NCBI GenBank assembly: GCA_037893245.1
Contig: JBAIAA010000599.1
Span: forward strand, 2,356,001 to 2,420,000
Reading direction: 5' to 3'
Length of the DNA: 64,000 nucleotides
Origin: Crossaster papposus
Lineage: Eukaryota > Echinodermata > Asteroidea > Velatida > Solasteridae
Below, piece by piece: positions 31,995-42,360 of this stretch (position 1 is its first letter; each line of letters starts with the position of its first letter). Under the pieces are notes generated by a model, which did no database searches, was not told where the DNA came from, and saw only the letters and a program-made list of their open reading frames with translations. Position numbers and translations under genes: made by a program.

Positions 31995-33494
31995 CTACCA
32001 GATTAGGGGAATTGGAGGCAACGGCGTCATCACCGGGTCGGCCTGTGGAGCGACCTGACGGAATCGATCCATCTGAAATCGGGACAAAGCATCCGCCACG
32101 TCATTAAAACGCCCTGGCACATGAACTGCCTTTACTGATATATTGAATCGCAGGCACTGCAATACGAAAGGGCGGACCAGCTTCATAATGTGTGCACATC
32201 GGGAAGATTTCTTATTGAATATTTCGACGACTGCCGCATTATCCGAATGAAAAACAACTTTATGACCAGCCAAGAGCGGCGCCCAGCACAGTAGAGCAAT
32301 GTACAGTGGAAAAAATTCCAGAAATGCAATAGACGGGGAACTACGCCTTAGCTCCGCTGGCCACCGTGCTTGAACCCATTTGCCCTGGAAGTAAGCACCA
32401 TACCCCACACTACCGGCAGCATCCGTAAACAACGACAGGCTGTCACTGGATGCCCACTCGTCCTCAGCAAACACTGTTACACCGTTAAAATGAGATAAGA
32501 ACTCTAGCCAAGTAAGTAAATCTAGCCTAGCACCTTTGGATATGCGCACCATGTGATGGGGACGGGACAGACCTTGCGAAAGCGTAATCAAGCGACGCAA
32601 AAAGGCCCGTCCGGGTGGGATGGCCCGGCACAGGAAGTTGAGGGACCCAACAAGAGATTGAATGCAACGGAGACTAAGCCTGCGCTTTTGCAGTACTTGC
32701 TCGATAAGAACCGATGTAGCCAAAACCTTATTGGGCGGGACCCGCACCGTGCTATCTATAGTGTTAATTTCCAAGCCTAAAAATGTGATTACTTGCACAG
32801 GACCAACTGTTTTCTCGTCTGCCAAGGGGACCCCTAAATCAGCACAGATGGATTGGAAACTAGCTAGCAGCTGCGCACACTGCACATAGGTTGTACCAAC
32901 AAACAAAAAATCATCTAGATAATGCGTTACAAATACAGAATGGGCTGCAGATTTAACTTGAAACTCTAAAAAACTACTAAACTTCTCAAACAAAGAACAG
33001 GCAATACTACAACCCATGGGCAGACACCTATCAAAGTAAAAGGAACCTTCAAAAGTAAACCCCAACAGCTCATAGTCCAGTGGGGATACTGGAAGCAAAC
33101 GAAAAGCTGACTTAATATCTGCCTTAGCCAGCCATGCGCCTTTGCCAGCCCGTACAGCCAACGACACTGCTTTGTCAAACGAGGCGTAATGCACCGTACA
33201 GAGGTCCTTATTAATGAAATCATTGATCGAGTGACCTAGTGGGAACGAAAGGTGATGGATGAGGCGGAATGAATTGGGCTCCCGCTTTGGAACTAAACCA
33301 ATTGGTGAACATTGTAAGTTACAGAAAGTTCGGAGTGAGAAAGGCCCCGCTATCCTGCCCTGTGAAATTTCCGAGGACAGTTTCGCACGTACCACTTGAG
33401 GGCGCTCTATTGCCGAGGACAGACAATGTGAGTCACGTGGACCACGAGGGCCATCGTAGCCTATAGAAAAACCTGTTGTAAACCCGTTTAGCAA
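31995..33494 (-). CDS. reverse transcriptase-RNase H of Ngaro copy 2
   Basis: The RT active site is HYLDDFLFVG. The RNase H acidic residues are TDAAG, Glu in FLEFFP, HSDN and Asp in DVADALSRF, and the frame is intact. The listed start is a TTG; the phase stays open upstream through the gag stop at 33555-33553, continuing as KKRLLHYPLVNEAQ. The true N-terminus is therefore probably made by frameshifting or by another mechanism that joins it to gag (the polymerase is +1 relative to gag). The protein ends in TAG, 8 nt before the recombinase ATG. Confidence 0.88.
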   Translation of the reverse strand: MLNGFTTGFSIGYDGPRGPRDSHCLSSAIERPQVVRAKLSSEISQGRIAGPFSLRTFCNLQCSPIGLVPKREPNSFRLIHHLSFPLGHSINDFINKDLCTVHYASFDKAVSLAVRAGKGAWLAKADIKSAFRLLPVSPLDYELLGFTFEGSFYFDRCLPMGCSIACSLFEKFSSFLEFQVKSAAHSVFVTHYLDDFLFVGTTYVQCAQLLASFQSICADLGVPLADEKTVGPVQVITFLGLEINTIDSTVRVPPNKVLATSVLIEQVLQKRRLSLRCIQSLVGSLNFLCRAIPPGRAFLRRLITLSQGLSRPHHMVRISKGARLDLLTWLEFLSHFNGVTVFAEDEWASSDSLSLFTDAAGSVGYGAYFQGKWVQARWPAELRRSSPSIAFLEFFPLYIALLCWAPLLAGHKVVFHSDNAAVVEIFNKKSSRCAHIMKLVRPFVLQCLRFNISVKAVHVPGRFNDVADALSRFQMDRFRQVAPQADPVMTPLPPIPLIW

Positions 33495-33552
33495 CAGCTG
33501 GGCCTCATTAACGAGGGGATAATGTAAAAGTCGCTTTTTCAGAGCTGCAATT

Positions 33553-35433
33553 TTAATTGGCGTTGGGAGGACGAAAAGAATTGTTGGCTGGCGTAGCAGG
33601 GGCTGACTTTGGTTTGTTTATTGTTGGTGCAGAAACAAAGGCATTCCTACCGATACGCGCCCGCGGTGTGCGCGACTGCGCTCCCGCAGCGCCACCAGCA
33701 TTGACCCCACGCCCGAACTGACCCCCCACCCGACAGCGGGTAGCACCATGGCCCGGGCGCACACACCTAGAGCAAGTATGGGCAAATCTACAGTCCGAAA
33801 ATTGACAGCCGGAATGTGAATTAAAAGCGAAACAGTAACCAGGCCGAGATGGTGTGGACCGAGCCCCCGATGCAGGGTGATGCAGCGCGCCCCGGACTAC
33901 AGGGGAAGTAACGCCCACAGCCGCAACTGTGAGCCACAACTCAAAATCAATTTTTCCCCATGATCGTGAAGGATTTGCCTCTTGTTTGAGGCGGAACTGC
34001 TCGTCATAAGTACGCCACCCCAGGCCCGGGAACTGCAAGGAGGCAGTGCGAATTATTTCTGCGTATCGCAGCATTTCTGCCCAACGCGTAGAATGCTTCG
34101 TTAAAAATACGGCCATGTAAGTGTGAAAGGCTGACTGCCATATGTCAAAAGATTCGATCTTCTTTCGGTGAGGACCAGGTTTTTTAACTACAAGGTGTCC
34201 CCCCTCTACTGCCAAGGTTAGATCTGTCTTAGTGTCAGCCGACTTGGCCAACACTGCGCTAGCTGCATCGTTTAAAAGCAAAGAAAAATCTACAAATCCC
34301 CCTTGCCAAATTTTCTCTTTTACTGACTGAGGAACATGAAAACCCAGGGGAGTCTGAATTGAAGCCGCTAGCTCCGGGTGGTCGAGAGTTAGAGGCTGGC
34401 ACGACATATCTCGACCTAGGTCTATTGGATTAACATTACATGGAGGACAAGGTCTAGTATTAACATTACCATGGTTATGCATCTGACAGTCACATAACTG
34501 ACTCAACTCACCACCAACCCCTAACAGCCCATGGTGACTGGATACGGAACCATGTCCATCATGTCCATGCGGCGGCGCTCCTGCGGCTGCAAATGGAGCG
34601 GCTGCGGACGTGGCCTGGATCATGCATGAAGATGCGGCAGCGGCAACAGTAGGCCTAGGCCCGAAGCTACAGTTAATGTTATGCTGCACATGCCCTGCAT
34701 TCGGCGATGCCGCGTACACAGCACTACCCGAAGGGATTGACGAGGCAGACAGAGACTGTCCGAAAACTGGCACCCGCGACGCCGTACCGCCACACGAATG
34801 ATGGGTCCCCGCTGCCGGATTAACGTTGATGTTAGCCGCCGACGTGTGTGCTGAAGAAAAGCTTGAGGAAAACTCCGTCACTGGCACCGGAACAGGAACC
34901 GGAACGTCGAGACCAGCATCACGCTGAAGTGGTGGCCGATAGTTGTCATGGTTGGCGCCGGCGTTACCGTCAAGCACCGACGACCCAGCCCGACCCAGGC
35001 TGGTACTAGGCGCCACCGCTGGTGAAACCATAGTAGCACTAGCAGGAACCGGCACTGTATACCCGCCGACTGACGTGGCCATATTGGACGGTAGCCAGGG
35101 GGATCTGCCAGCCGTAGAAGTCATGCCCATGGTGGCGCTAGCTGAGAAAATGGGCGGGGTCGGGAACAGCAAGGTTGGGGGGCCGCTGCCAGCCCCACGC
35201 GCAGCGGAACCTGGGCCGGAGATCTCCCGCAGCACTTCAGCCGGACGAGATGGTGGCACCCCCTGTGGGAGGGGGAACGGTGTCGGCGCTCCACGCCGAG
35301 CTCGAGCGGCCGCCTTCCTCACCGTGGAACCATCGGTTGCCGTTCTTTTGCGCTTCAGCGCCGCTGCCCTAACTGCAGTGTCTGTAAAACGGGCCGGGCG
35401 ACGCCGAGAGCGCTGAAGGTCGCTACGATTCAT
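33553..35433 (-). CDS. gag-like protein of Ngaro copy 2
   Basis: The 626-residue protein starts with a basic Arg/Lys-rich N-terminus (residues 1-50), followed by a long Ala/Ser/Pro/Gly-rich low-complexity region (~50-330). A conserved part shares WQSAFHTYM and GWRTYDEQFRLK with copy 1. At the C-terminus lie a CCCH finger (C-x8-C-x4-C-x3-H) and a CCHC knuckle (CSRCVRPGHGATRC). The ATG at 35433 gives the full frame. Its coding DNA is more GC-rich than the surroundings. Confidence 0.82.
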   Translation of the reverse strand: MNRSDLQRSRRRPARFTDTAVRAAALKRKRTATDGSTVRKAAARARRGAPTPFPLPQGVPPSRPAEVLREISGPGSAARGAGSGPPTLLFPTPPIFSASATMGMTSTAGRSPWLPSNMATSVGGYTVPVPASATMVSPAVAPSTSLGRAGSSVLDGNAGANHDNYRPPLQRDAGLDVPVPVPVPVTEFSSSFSSAHTSAANINVNPAAGTHHSCGGTASRVPVFGQSLSASSIPSGSAVYAASPNAGHVQHNINCSFGPRPTVAAAASSCMIQATSAAAPFAAAGAPPHGHDGHGSVSSHHGLLGVGGELSQLCDCQMHNHGNVNTRPCPPCNVNPIDLGRDMSCQPLTLDHPELAASIQTPLGFHVPQSVKEKIWQGGFVDFSLLLNDAASAVLAKSADTKTDLTLAVEGGHLVVKKPGPHRKKIESFDIWQSAFHTYMAVFLTKHSTRWAEMLRYAEIIRTASLQFPGLGWRTYDEQFRLKQEANPSRSWGKIDFELWLTVAAVGVTSPVVRGALHHPASGARSTPSRPGYCFAFNSHSGCQFSDCRFAHTCSRCVRPGHGATRCRVGGQFGRGVNAGGAAGAQSRTPRARIGRNAFVSAPTINKPKSAPATPANNSFRPPNAN

Positions 35434-36000
35434 GACGAGGACAGTTTAAAAATATGTACCAAAAGACTGAGTTTGTAAAGACCGGACCGGAAATATTCCA
35501 CGAAAAGTAAACGTAAGCAAAAAACAACGGAAAAGTAAGTAGACCAAGCGAAAAGAAGGCGAAAAGGAAACGAAAATTAATCCAATCAAAATTAAATTGC
35601 TCTGCACTCTTTGAGTGGCTGCGACAGAGTGACCAAAAACTTTGGCTCATACTAAAACCTACGCGTCTCCACGCGGGAGCGACCAATATGATTGGCTGGA
35701 AGTTTTGCTGAGCCTAATTTGCATATGCGCATTATATCATTTTGCATAATTATACCATATTTGGAGATGCGCATTGCGTGACCTTCCTTGGCTACCGATG
35801 TAAACATAACTTGACCTTGCTAAGATACACATACATGTACGCATATTTGCGCATGAAATAATGCACTGAAAGCTCCGGTGTATAAAGTTTGTTAACCTGA
35901 ATTATTATTTGATTGTTCTTGAGGGCTTTCACCACACTTTTATAAGGGAGCCATTCGCTGCGTATAATAACTTTTACCCTGCATGCTGAGGTAAAAGGTG
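35434..36000 (-). promoter_or_regulatory. 5' non-coding region of Ngaro copy 2
   Basis: Sequence between the satellite junction and the gag ATG, where promoter and left recombination site are expected. At ~35967-36003 ATAACTTTTACC and GGTAAAAGGTGTTAT face each other across ~14 nt and could form a hairpin at the very end of the element. No TATA box was assigned. Confidence 0.45.
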
Positions 36001-37018
36001 TTATATCTCATTAATTCCAGTTATAGACTGGGTCAATTTTCCAAAAAAATCAACCCTGAAGGCAAATTGTGTTAATTTATGGCATACAAGCTTTTTAGGG
36101 GTATTGAGGGGTGCTGAACTCAAATTTGCTGTATGCCAAGCTCAAAAATGTCCCATAATGCCTCAAAATTCAAAAATCCAAGATGGCCGCCACTGTTGAG
36201 TTAAAATGTATTTATGTGCATATCTTGTTTACCTAACAAGGTAGAAACTTAAATTAAATTTCCTTTTTTAGGTAATCACGTATGGGGAATCCAATGCCAT
36301 AAACAGTTTGAGAATAAAATGTGAAGAAATTGATTTAAACTAATATTTAATGCAAAAAAAATATGTTTTTTGTTGAAGATTAATAATAAATCAAAACGAT
36401 AATATTCAGCAGGTTAATCCTATGTATCCAGGGATGATTTACTTACCTTTCAGGTGTCTTTCTTTGCAAATAATTATGTTCAGGAATAATGTACTTACTA
36501 ACTTTGCAATTCTTTTTACATTGCAAATTGTTGAATTGCAGATAATTGTATCAAATACGCCGTAATAAAGTAGTTGATGTTAATGTGATGGACCAGAACA
36601 CCACCATAATTGTTGTTCATTAAAGTTCCATTCCACACTTTCACCCGCTGACCTCCGTTATTACTTACCGCTTTATTTGTAATGTTTATTTACTAACAAA
36701 GGTTTAGCGCCCTCACACTCACAGACGCATAAGCATCCACAGAGGACTCAACCCAAACATGTCTATTGTTTCTCTCCATGGTTCTGGTAAATACATGTTT
36801 ATTATTTTCCTACTGTTCAACCAGTGCATAACACATTAATATGGAATAATTTATTGTTATTTCATCAAGTATCTTGTGGTTTTCTGTTTTATAAAACATG
36901 TAGTTTAGATTGATTTGTATAACTTTGTATAACTTAGTATTAGATTGTATTACTAAAGGTGGTATTACCAACTCTTTTTATTGTAGGTCTGAATTAATCT
37001 ATCATCAGTAACAGAAAA

Positions 37019-37912
37019 ATGGCTGAAAGCACAGACCGTACTCGAAAAAGACCAGTGTCACTGGATCTACAATTATGCATCATATGCCAGAAGGAAACTA
37101 ACCAAAAGCTCATGACTGTCAGCAGTGATGGTCTCCAGTCAGTTGATACTATTAGGCAACTCCGGTCAAAATTAAACAATGACAATTTCCGAGAGGCAAC
37201 CGATCGACTTACTGGGATATTTCGTACAGACTCACCTCCACCATTCTTGTGGCATAAGGACTGCCGGTCTAGTTACATGAGTAAATGTAAAGTTGAGAGA
37301 TTAAGGAGTGCTGGGTTGAAAGAAATGAACGACCAATGTTCGTCTGCATCCAGATCAACTCATCTGCAAAATGTTAGTTTACGGAGCAAAACACCACAGA
37401 TAGATTGGAGGCAGTGTATCTTTTGTCAACATGATCAAAAAGAAACGCTTCATCTCATACAAGAAATGAAAGTCAGCAGAAGAATATTGGAAGCAGCGAA
37501 GTATGACCAAATCTTAAGAGTTCAACTAGCTTGCGTACATGATTTTACTGCTGCAGATGGGACATATCACAGAAGTTGCATCGTCCAGTTCGAACGTAAG
37601 ACCAAACGCATAGCAAATATATCACCCCAGAGCTCAGATATTACGTTAGCCTGGCTTTGCCAAGAACTTGAACAATCAGCAGAGCAAGGTGATATACTGG
37701 ATCTCACAAATGTGTGGGACAGGTACTGCACAATAGCTAGTAACGCTCAGATAGATATACCACCTTCATTTCTCAGTCGGAGGAACACATTCAAGGACAA
37801 AATAGCCGACCGTCTTGAGGGCATATTTGAAGTTGTTGTACTGCATGATCAGCCTAGAAATGAGCCTCGTACTGTATTGGTTCCAACCAAATTCCGGCAT
37901 ATTCCAGTATAA
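37019..37912 (+). CDS. Cys/His-rich N-terminal ORF of the FEN1/CXC element
   Basis: The 297-residue frame is preceded by a good splice acceptor (CTTTTTATTGTAG, ~36987). It contains two copies of a Cys/His module. The first is CIICQ (residue ~20) with WHKDCRSSY (~80); the second is CIFCQ (~139) with YHRSCIVQF (~184). Each pairs CxxC with HxxC ~50-60 residues later, suggesting two zinc-binding domains. The frame ends in TAA at 37910-37912 and is in the same phase as the next ORF, whose ATG is at 37916. Probably this is the N-terminal part of one ~1540-residue protein split by a single stop. I do not recognise a named family. Confidence 0.65.
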   Translation: MAESTDRTRKRPVSLDLQLCIICQKETNQKLMTVSSDGLQSVDTIRQLRSKLNNDNFREATDRLTGIFRTDSPPPFLWHKDCRSSYMSKCKVERLRSAGLKEMNDQCSSASRSTHLQNVSLRSKTPQIDWRQCIFCQHDQKETLHLIQEMKVSRRILEAAKYDQILRVQLACVHDFTAADGTYHRSCIVQFERKTKRIANISPQSSDITLAWLCQELEQSAEQGDILDLTNVWDRYCTIASNAQIDIPPSFLSRRNTFKDKIADRLEGIFEVVVLHDQPRNEPRTVLVPTKFRHIPV

Positions 37913-37915
37913 GCG

Positions 37916-40900
37916 ATGGTGAAAGAAGACACCACCGATAAAGTCATCCCTTCATTGGAACAAGAAGATACTGATACATTCTTGACCATGGTTCACGTGG
38001 CATTGCAAATCCGTGGTGACATGTTGTCACATCCCAAGCCAGAAGGGATAGACATCAGCGAAGACAGGGCAATAAACAGCATACCTGATAGCCTGTACAT
38101 GTTTCTGAACTTGTTACTAGGTGGTCAGCGTCTACTGGAGGAGGATGAACTGGACGAGGATAAGAATGAAGCCAGACGGCGGCTTAGAATCATCAGCATT
38201 GCTCAGGATCTTATGTACACAGCCAATGGAGACAAGTTCCTCACTCCGAAGCATATAGGATTGGCCAGTTCCCTTCATCAAGCTACACGTTCGAAAGAGC
38301 TGGTGAACATGTTTCACAAGGCAGGTCATGTCATGAGTTATCGAGATGTAATCAAACTTGACACTGCGCTGGCAAAGAAGACATTAGAAACCATAGATGA
38401 CGATGGTGCCGTTGTTCCCCAAAATCTAGTAAGGGGACGCTACGTCCATTTCTCCACGGACAACGTAGACATTAATGAGTACACTCTGGATGGAAAAGGA
38501 ACCTTCCATGCCACTCAAGTGGCTGCCTGGCAACGTGGTCCTCCTGAAGATGATATCCTCAGTGGGATAGATATTTCTAAGACAGGATCATTCCAAATCC
38601 CTGAGGCGATGACTGACATCATACCTGCATCAAACAGAGGAATTAAGGAGCGTCCATTCAGCGGTTTGATCGCAGCCGATTGTTTTACACAGTCATCTGA
38701 GGAATGTCTTTCAGCACAGAATGCGCACGCAACTGACATGGCCTTCATCATATCCCGGTCATCCCACAAACCAATGCCTTCCTGGACATTTTACAATCAA
38801 AAGGCAAGCACAGTTAACCCTGAGAAAACTACAGTTGGGTACCTACCTATCATACAGAATCCTGCATCTGAACTCGAAACTTTGAACACAGTTGTCAAGC
38901 GAGTGCTTCATGTGGCCAAATCGATGGAACAAAAGCATGTCGTACTGACAGTGGACGAGGCGCTTTACCCAAAGCTGCTTGAATTGAAGTGGTCAGTAGA
39001 AGAGTACAAGGACGTGCTTATACCTTGCCTCGGAGGACTTCACATTGCCATGAACTTTCTTGGTGTAATAGGGCGACACATGAGTGAGTCTGGCCTGAGT
39101 GAGCTATGGGTAGGGTGTGATCTTTTGGGATCCAATGCTGCGCAGAATGTCATGAAAGGAAAGGGGTACGCACGTGCCGTCAGGACACATAAACTTACCC
39201 TTCAGGCCCTTTGGCAACTACTCCTCCCACGGCTTTATACGTACCTAGATGGAGTTGATGTTACACTGAGAGACGAACTCTCAAATGTCTGCACAACCAT
39301 AGACGCCGACCACATTGCACAGATGGTTGACAAACTGACAACCGACAGATTTCAGCAGCCCATGAAAGAGTTCCCGGCAGCTCTTGCAGTTGATGACCCG
39401 AATGCTGAATTCTGGTGGAACTATATGACTATGGTCAGCATCCTACTCTGCTTCACAAGAGCGCAACGTGATGGATCTTGGGATCTCCACCTATATGCCT
39501 TCAAGCGTATGCTGCCATTCCTCTTCAGGTACGATCATGTTAACTACGCCAGGTGGGGTACTGTATACTTGGCTGAGATGTCGGCTCTCCCACCAGAAGT
39601 CCTCCGTGAGTTTCAAGAAGGCAACTTTGTAGTAAAACGCAGCGATCGACGCTTCAATCAGGTTTCGGCCGACCAAAGTACGGAATGGCTAAATGCTACA
39701 GGAAAAAAGAGTGGAGGCTTAGTAGGTATCACGAGAATAGCATCCGCACTCAGTAGATGGACATTGTCATACAATCTGAGAACAGTTATAGCTTCTCAGA
39801 CAAAAACATTGCTGAGCCTGACAATGGACGATGAAGACGATGAGTACACACACAATGAGTGCACGATAAGCAGGATGGAGAAAGACGACTCTGATGAAGG
39901 CAGCCTTGTTGTATCAATGGAACAGCATGGCTTGTTTCAAGATGGCAGTGGCAAATTGAAGAACATAATCACCAAGGATGTGGTCACGCCTGTGATTCAA
40001 GAATCTCTGCTTAGTGCGGAACACCTCGGACGGGCGCAAATGAAAGTCTTTGTAAACAAACGTCTGTGTGAACCTCCAGAAAGTAAACAGCACCTGGATC
40101 TAAAATCACCCATTCAAAAAAATAACGCCAAGACATTTGCCTCTTTGTACGAAGTCGTGAAACCTTCCAAAAGCAAGCAAAACACTATCAAAGTGGACAT
40201 GAATATTCTACAAAGGCTTTTAACAGCTTATAAAGCAGGGCGTGAGGTAAACCTAGAAAACATCCTCCAGCATGAACTCATGACCATCCCACTATCTTTG
40301 GCCACAACCAGTGGTAGTCTACATTCTACCAACAAGTCTGTGTTAGCAAACATTCTGACACAAGAAGTCCAAACTCCAGCAAATGTTACACTCGATCAGC
40401 CCAGCTGCCTGCTTATTGATGGCCAAGCACTCGTGATGGCAGTTGGAAAGCCGCCTGACATTAGAACGTTCGGAGACTATGCCAACACATTTGCTAACAC
40501 TGTGTTCAAGATGGGAGCAGAATACCAGAGGATCGACGTAGTCTTCGACAGGTACCAAGGAGAATCAATCAAAGCAGGTACAAGGACCAAACGGAAGCAG
40601 CGCCACCGACCGGTACGTCGTGTAATAGAAAATGAATCATCAGTTCCTCTCCCGTCAGACTGGTCTAGCTTTATGGCTCTCGAGGAAAATAAAGCAGATC
40701 TCGCACTACTACTTTCAAACCACCTGATTGAACACAGCCCGACAGATAAACCAGTGGTTGTAGTAGCTGGTGGGTTCGCCGAAGCGACCACTGTCAAGTC
40801 ATCTGATCCAGATCTTGAAGTCTCCTCTCTGAGGGCTGACCACGAAGAAGCTGATACCCGGCTGATTTTGCACTGCATCCATGCTCATATGGAAACGATA

Positions 40901-41638
40901 GTTGTGTCAGTACGTGATACAGATGTGCTTCTTTTACTTCTAGCACACTATGACAGAATGGGATGTACATCTCTCTACATGAAAGCCGGGACATCGAAGG
41001 CTCCAAAGTATTTACCAGTTCATGAAATTCGAAATTTGTTATCTCCTGATCTAGTGGACACACTTCTTGCCTTCCATGCTGTAACCGGCTGTGATAGTGT
41101 TTCTCAGTTTAGTTGCCACGGAAAGAAAACAGCCTGGAAGGTGTTCGAGCAACATCACACTGATCTGATTGGTCTTGGCAAAGGCCCTCTCACAAAAAAC
41201 ATCGCTATATCAACAGAAAAATTCATTTGTAAGATATATGGCGTGCCCAAAGTAGATACATGCAACAAAGCACGAGTCAAGTTGTTTTGTATTGGTCGTG
41301 CACAAGAGACTCTGCCACCAACCTCAGATGCAGCAACGTTTCACATCATGCGTTCACACTATCAAGCAAGTGTCTGGAATCAAGCACACCTGCCATATCC
41401 TGATCTTCCTCCAGTGACCGAAATGGGATGGATGCACTTGGACGGTCAGTTAGTGCCACGGCTACTCTCTCTGCCACCTATCCCTAAAGCTTGCAGGGAG
41501 ATCACCTCATGTGGTTGTACAAAGGGATGCCTTAGCTTGCGCTGCAGCTGCAGGAAAGTTCGCATGAAATGCATCGAGGCGTGCAACTGCAGGAAACTTG
41601 ACGACAACTGCCGGAACACTCATGACGACCAGGAATGA
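37916..41638 (+). CDS. large protein with FEN1/XPG-like (PIN-fold) motifs and a C-terminal CXC domain
   Basis: 1240 residues. Residues ~145-220 hold a conserved-looking segment (DNVDINEYTLDGKGTFHATQ). From ~831 the order of acidic motifs matches FEN1/XPG nucleases: LLIDGQAL; VVFDRY followed by basic KAGTRTKRKQRHR (compare VFDG and the following Lys/Arg stretch in FEN1); HEEADTR at ~975; RDTDVLLLL at ~999; VTGCDSVSQF at ~1056 (compare the FEN1 GCDY motif). The Asp/Glu residues of a two-metal nuclease centre are therefore present. Residues ~1193-1236 form a Cys-rich CXC domain of tesmin/TSO1 type (CGCTKGCLSLRCSCRK, CNCRK), known to bind DNA. Similar uncharacterised proteins are, to my knowledge, common in invertebrate genomes. 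The nuclease role is inference. Confidence 0.65.
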   Translation: MVKEDTTDKVIPSLEQEDTDTFLTMVHVALQIRGDMLSHPKPEGIDISEDRAINSIPDSLYMFLNLLLGGQRLLEEDELDEDKNEARRRLRIISIAQDLMYTANGDKFLTPKHIGLASSLHQATRSKELVNMFHKAGHVMSYRDVIKLDTALAKKTLETIDDDGAVVPQNLVRGRYVHFSTDNVDINEYTLDGKGTFHATQVAAWQRGPPEDDILSGIDISKTGSFQIPEAMTDIIPASNRGIKERPFSGLIAADCFTQSSEECLSAQNAHATDMAFIISRSSHKPMPSWTFYNQKASTVNPEKTTVGYLPIIQNPASELETLNTVVKRVLHVAKSMEQKHVVLTVDEALYPKLLELKWSVEEYKDVLIPCLGGLHIAMNFLGVIGRHMSESGLSELWVGCDLLGSNAAQNVMKGKGYARAVRTHKLTLQALWQLLLPRLYTYLDGVDVTLRDELSNVCTTIDADHIAQMVDKLTTDRFQQPMKEFPAALAVDDPNAEFWWNYMTMVSILLCFTRAQRDGSWDLHLYAFKRMLPFLFRYDHVNYARWGTVYLAEMSALPPEVLREFQEGNFVVKRSDRRFNQVSADQSTEWLNATGKKSGGLVGITRIASALSRWTLSYNLRTVIASQTKTLLSLTMDDEDDEYTHNECTISRMEKDDSDEGSLVVSMEQHGLFQDGSGKLKNIITKDVVTPVIQESLLSAEHLGRAQMKVFVNKRLCEPPESKQHLDLKSPIQKNNAKTFASLYEVVKPSKSKQNTIKVDMNILQRLLTAYKAGREVNLENILQHELMTIPLSLATTSGSLHSTNKSVLANILTQEVQTPANVTLDQPSCLLIDGQALVMAVGKPPDIRTFGDYANTFANTVFKMGAEYQRIDVVFDRYQGESIKAGTRTKRKQRHRPVRRVIENESSVPLPSDWSSFMALEENKADLALLLSNHLIEHSPTDKPVVVVAGGFAEATTVKSSDPDLEVSSLRADHEEADTRLILHCIHAHMETIVVSVRDTDVLLLLLAHYDRMGCTSLYMKAGTSKAPKYLPVHEIRNLLSPDLVDTLLAFHAVTGCDSVSQFSCHGKKTAWKVFEQHHTDLIGLGKGPLTKNIAISTEKFICKIYGVPKVDTCNKARVKLFCIGRAQETLPPTSDAATFHIMRSHYQASVWNQAHLPYPDLPPVTEMGWMHLDGQLVPRLLSLPPIPKACREITSCGCTKGCLSLRCSCRKVRMKCIEACNCRKLDDNCRNTHDDQE

Positions 41639-42360
41639 GTACACGTGTGCACATCTACATCTACTGCAGATATGGTAAACTCATGTAAATTACGTACAAT
41701 TAAATTCTTGTCATTGCTGTCATTTTACAAACAAATTGCTTGTCAAATGTTGGCTTAGGTAGAAGTGTGTGTCAGTGTTACTCGAGTATACCTTTGCTAA
41801 GCCAACATGGGTATTGCATCCATGAAGTTTTCCACTTACTTTAAACCAAATGTAATATGCCCTTTTAACCAACAAAAGGATGGTCTGTTTATTTGTTTTT
41901 TGTTTAGATGATCTTCCTGTCAAGCGGTCTATGTTCCTAGTGGGGAAGGAGAGCGATGAGCGTGCGGATCTTATTCGGTCGAAAAATTAGTAATCTTAAA
42001 AAGGGAACATTTTGGCGTTAAATACAAGTTTAAACCAGTTTCTTAACATTTTATCTCAAAACTGTTTGTGGCATTGGATTCCCCGTACATGATAACCTTA
42101 AAAAGGTAATTTAATTTAAGTTTCTACCTTGTTTAGTAAAAAAGATATGCACATAAATACATTTTAACTCGTCAGTGCATGGCGGCCATCTTGGATTTTT
42201 GAATTTTGAGGCATTATGGGACATTTTTGAGCTTGGCATACAGCAGATTTGAGTTTAGCACCCCTCAATACCCCTAGAAAGCTTGTATGCCATAAATTAA
42301 CAGAATTTGCCTTCAGCACTCTAAATATGCACATTTTTACAACTTTTGCCTAGTCTATTA

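Larger units (their letters stand above)
29670..36000 (-). mobile_element. Ngaro-like retrotransposon, copy 2 (minus strand)
   Basis: Transcribed leftward: gag-like (35433-33553), RT/RNase H (33494-31995), tyrosine recombinase (31986-31051), SGNH hydrolase (~30966-30427), then a repeat-rich 3' region. The ends are inferred from the interrupted satellite C unit: GGGATCATTATA stops at 29669 and TTATATCTCATTAATTCC resumes at 36001, with TTATA on both sides. Proteins are similar to but clearly diverged from copy 1, so this is another lineage. All four frames are open, so this copy may be more intact than copy 1. Confidence 0.85.
36024..42357 (+). mobile_element. 6.3-kb TIR element encoding a FEN1/XPG-like + CXC protein
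   Basis: Left (36024-~36330) and right (~42040-42357) ends are ~300-bp inverted repeats with scattered mismatches and indels. They share, for example, AGACTGGG/AGACTAGG at the tips, TTTATGGCATACAAGCTTT, GGGGTATTGAGGGGTGCT, CATAATGCCTCAAAATTCAA and CCAAGATGGCCGCC. TTA flanks both sides (36021-36023 and 42358-42360). The element is inserted in satellite C at CCAGTTA/GGTCCAG, which defines the boundaries independently. It carries one gene region (37019-41638) on the plus strand and no known DDE transposase or RT. I infer a DNA-transposon-like unit. Confidence 0.75.
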
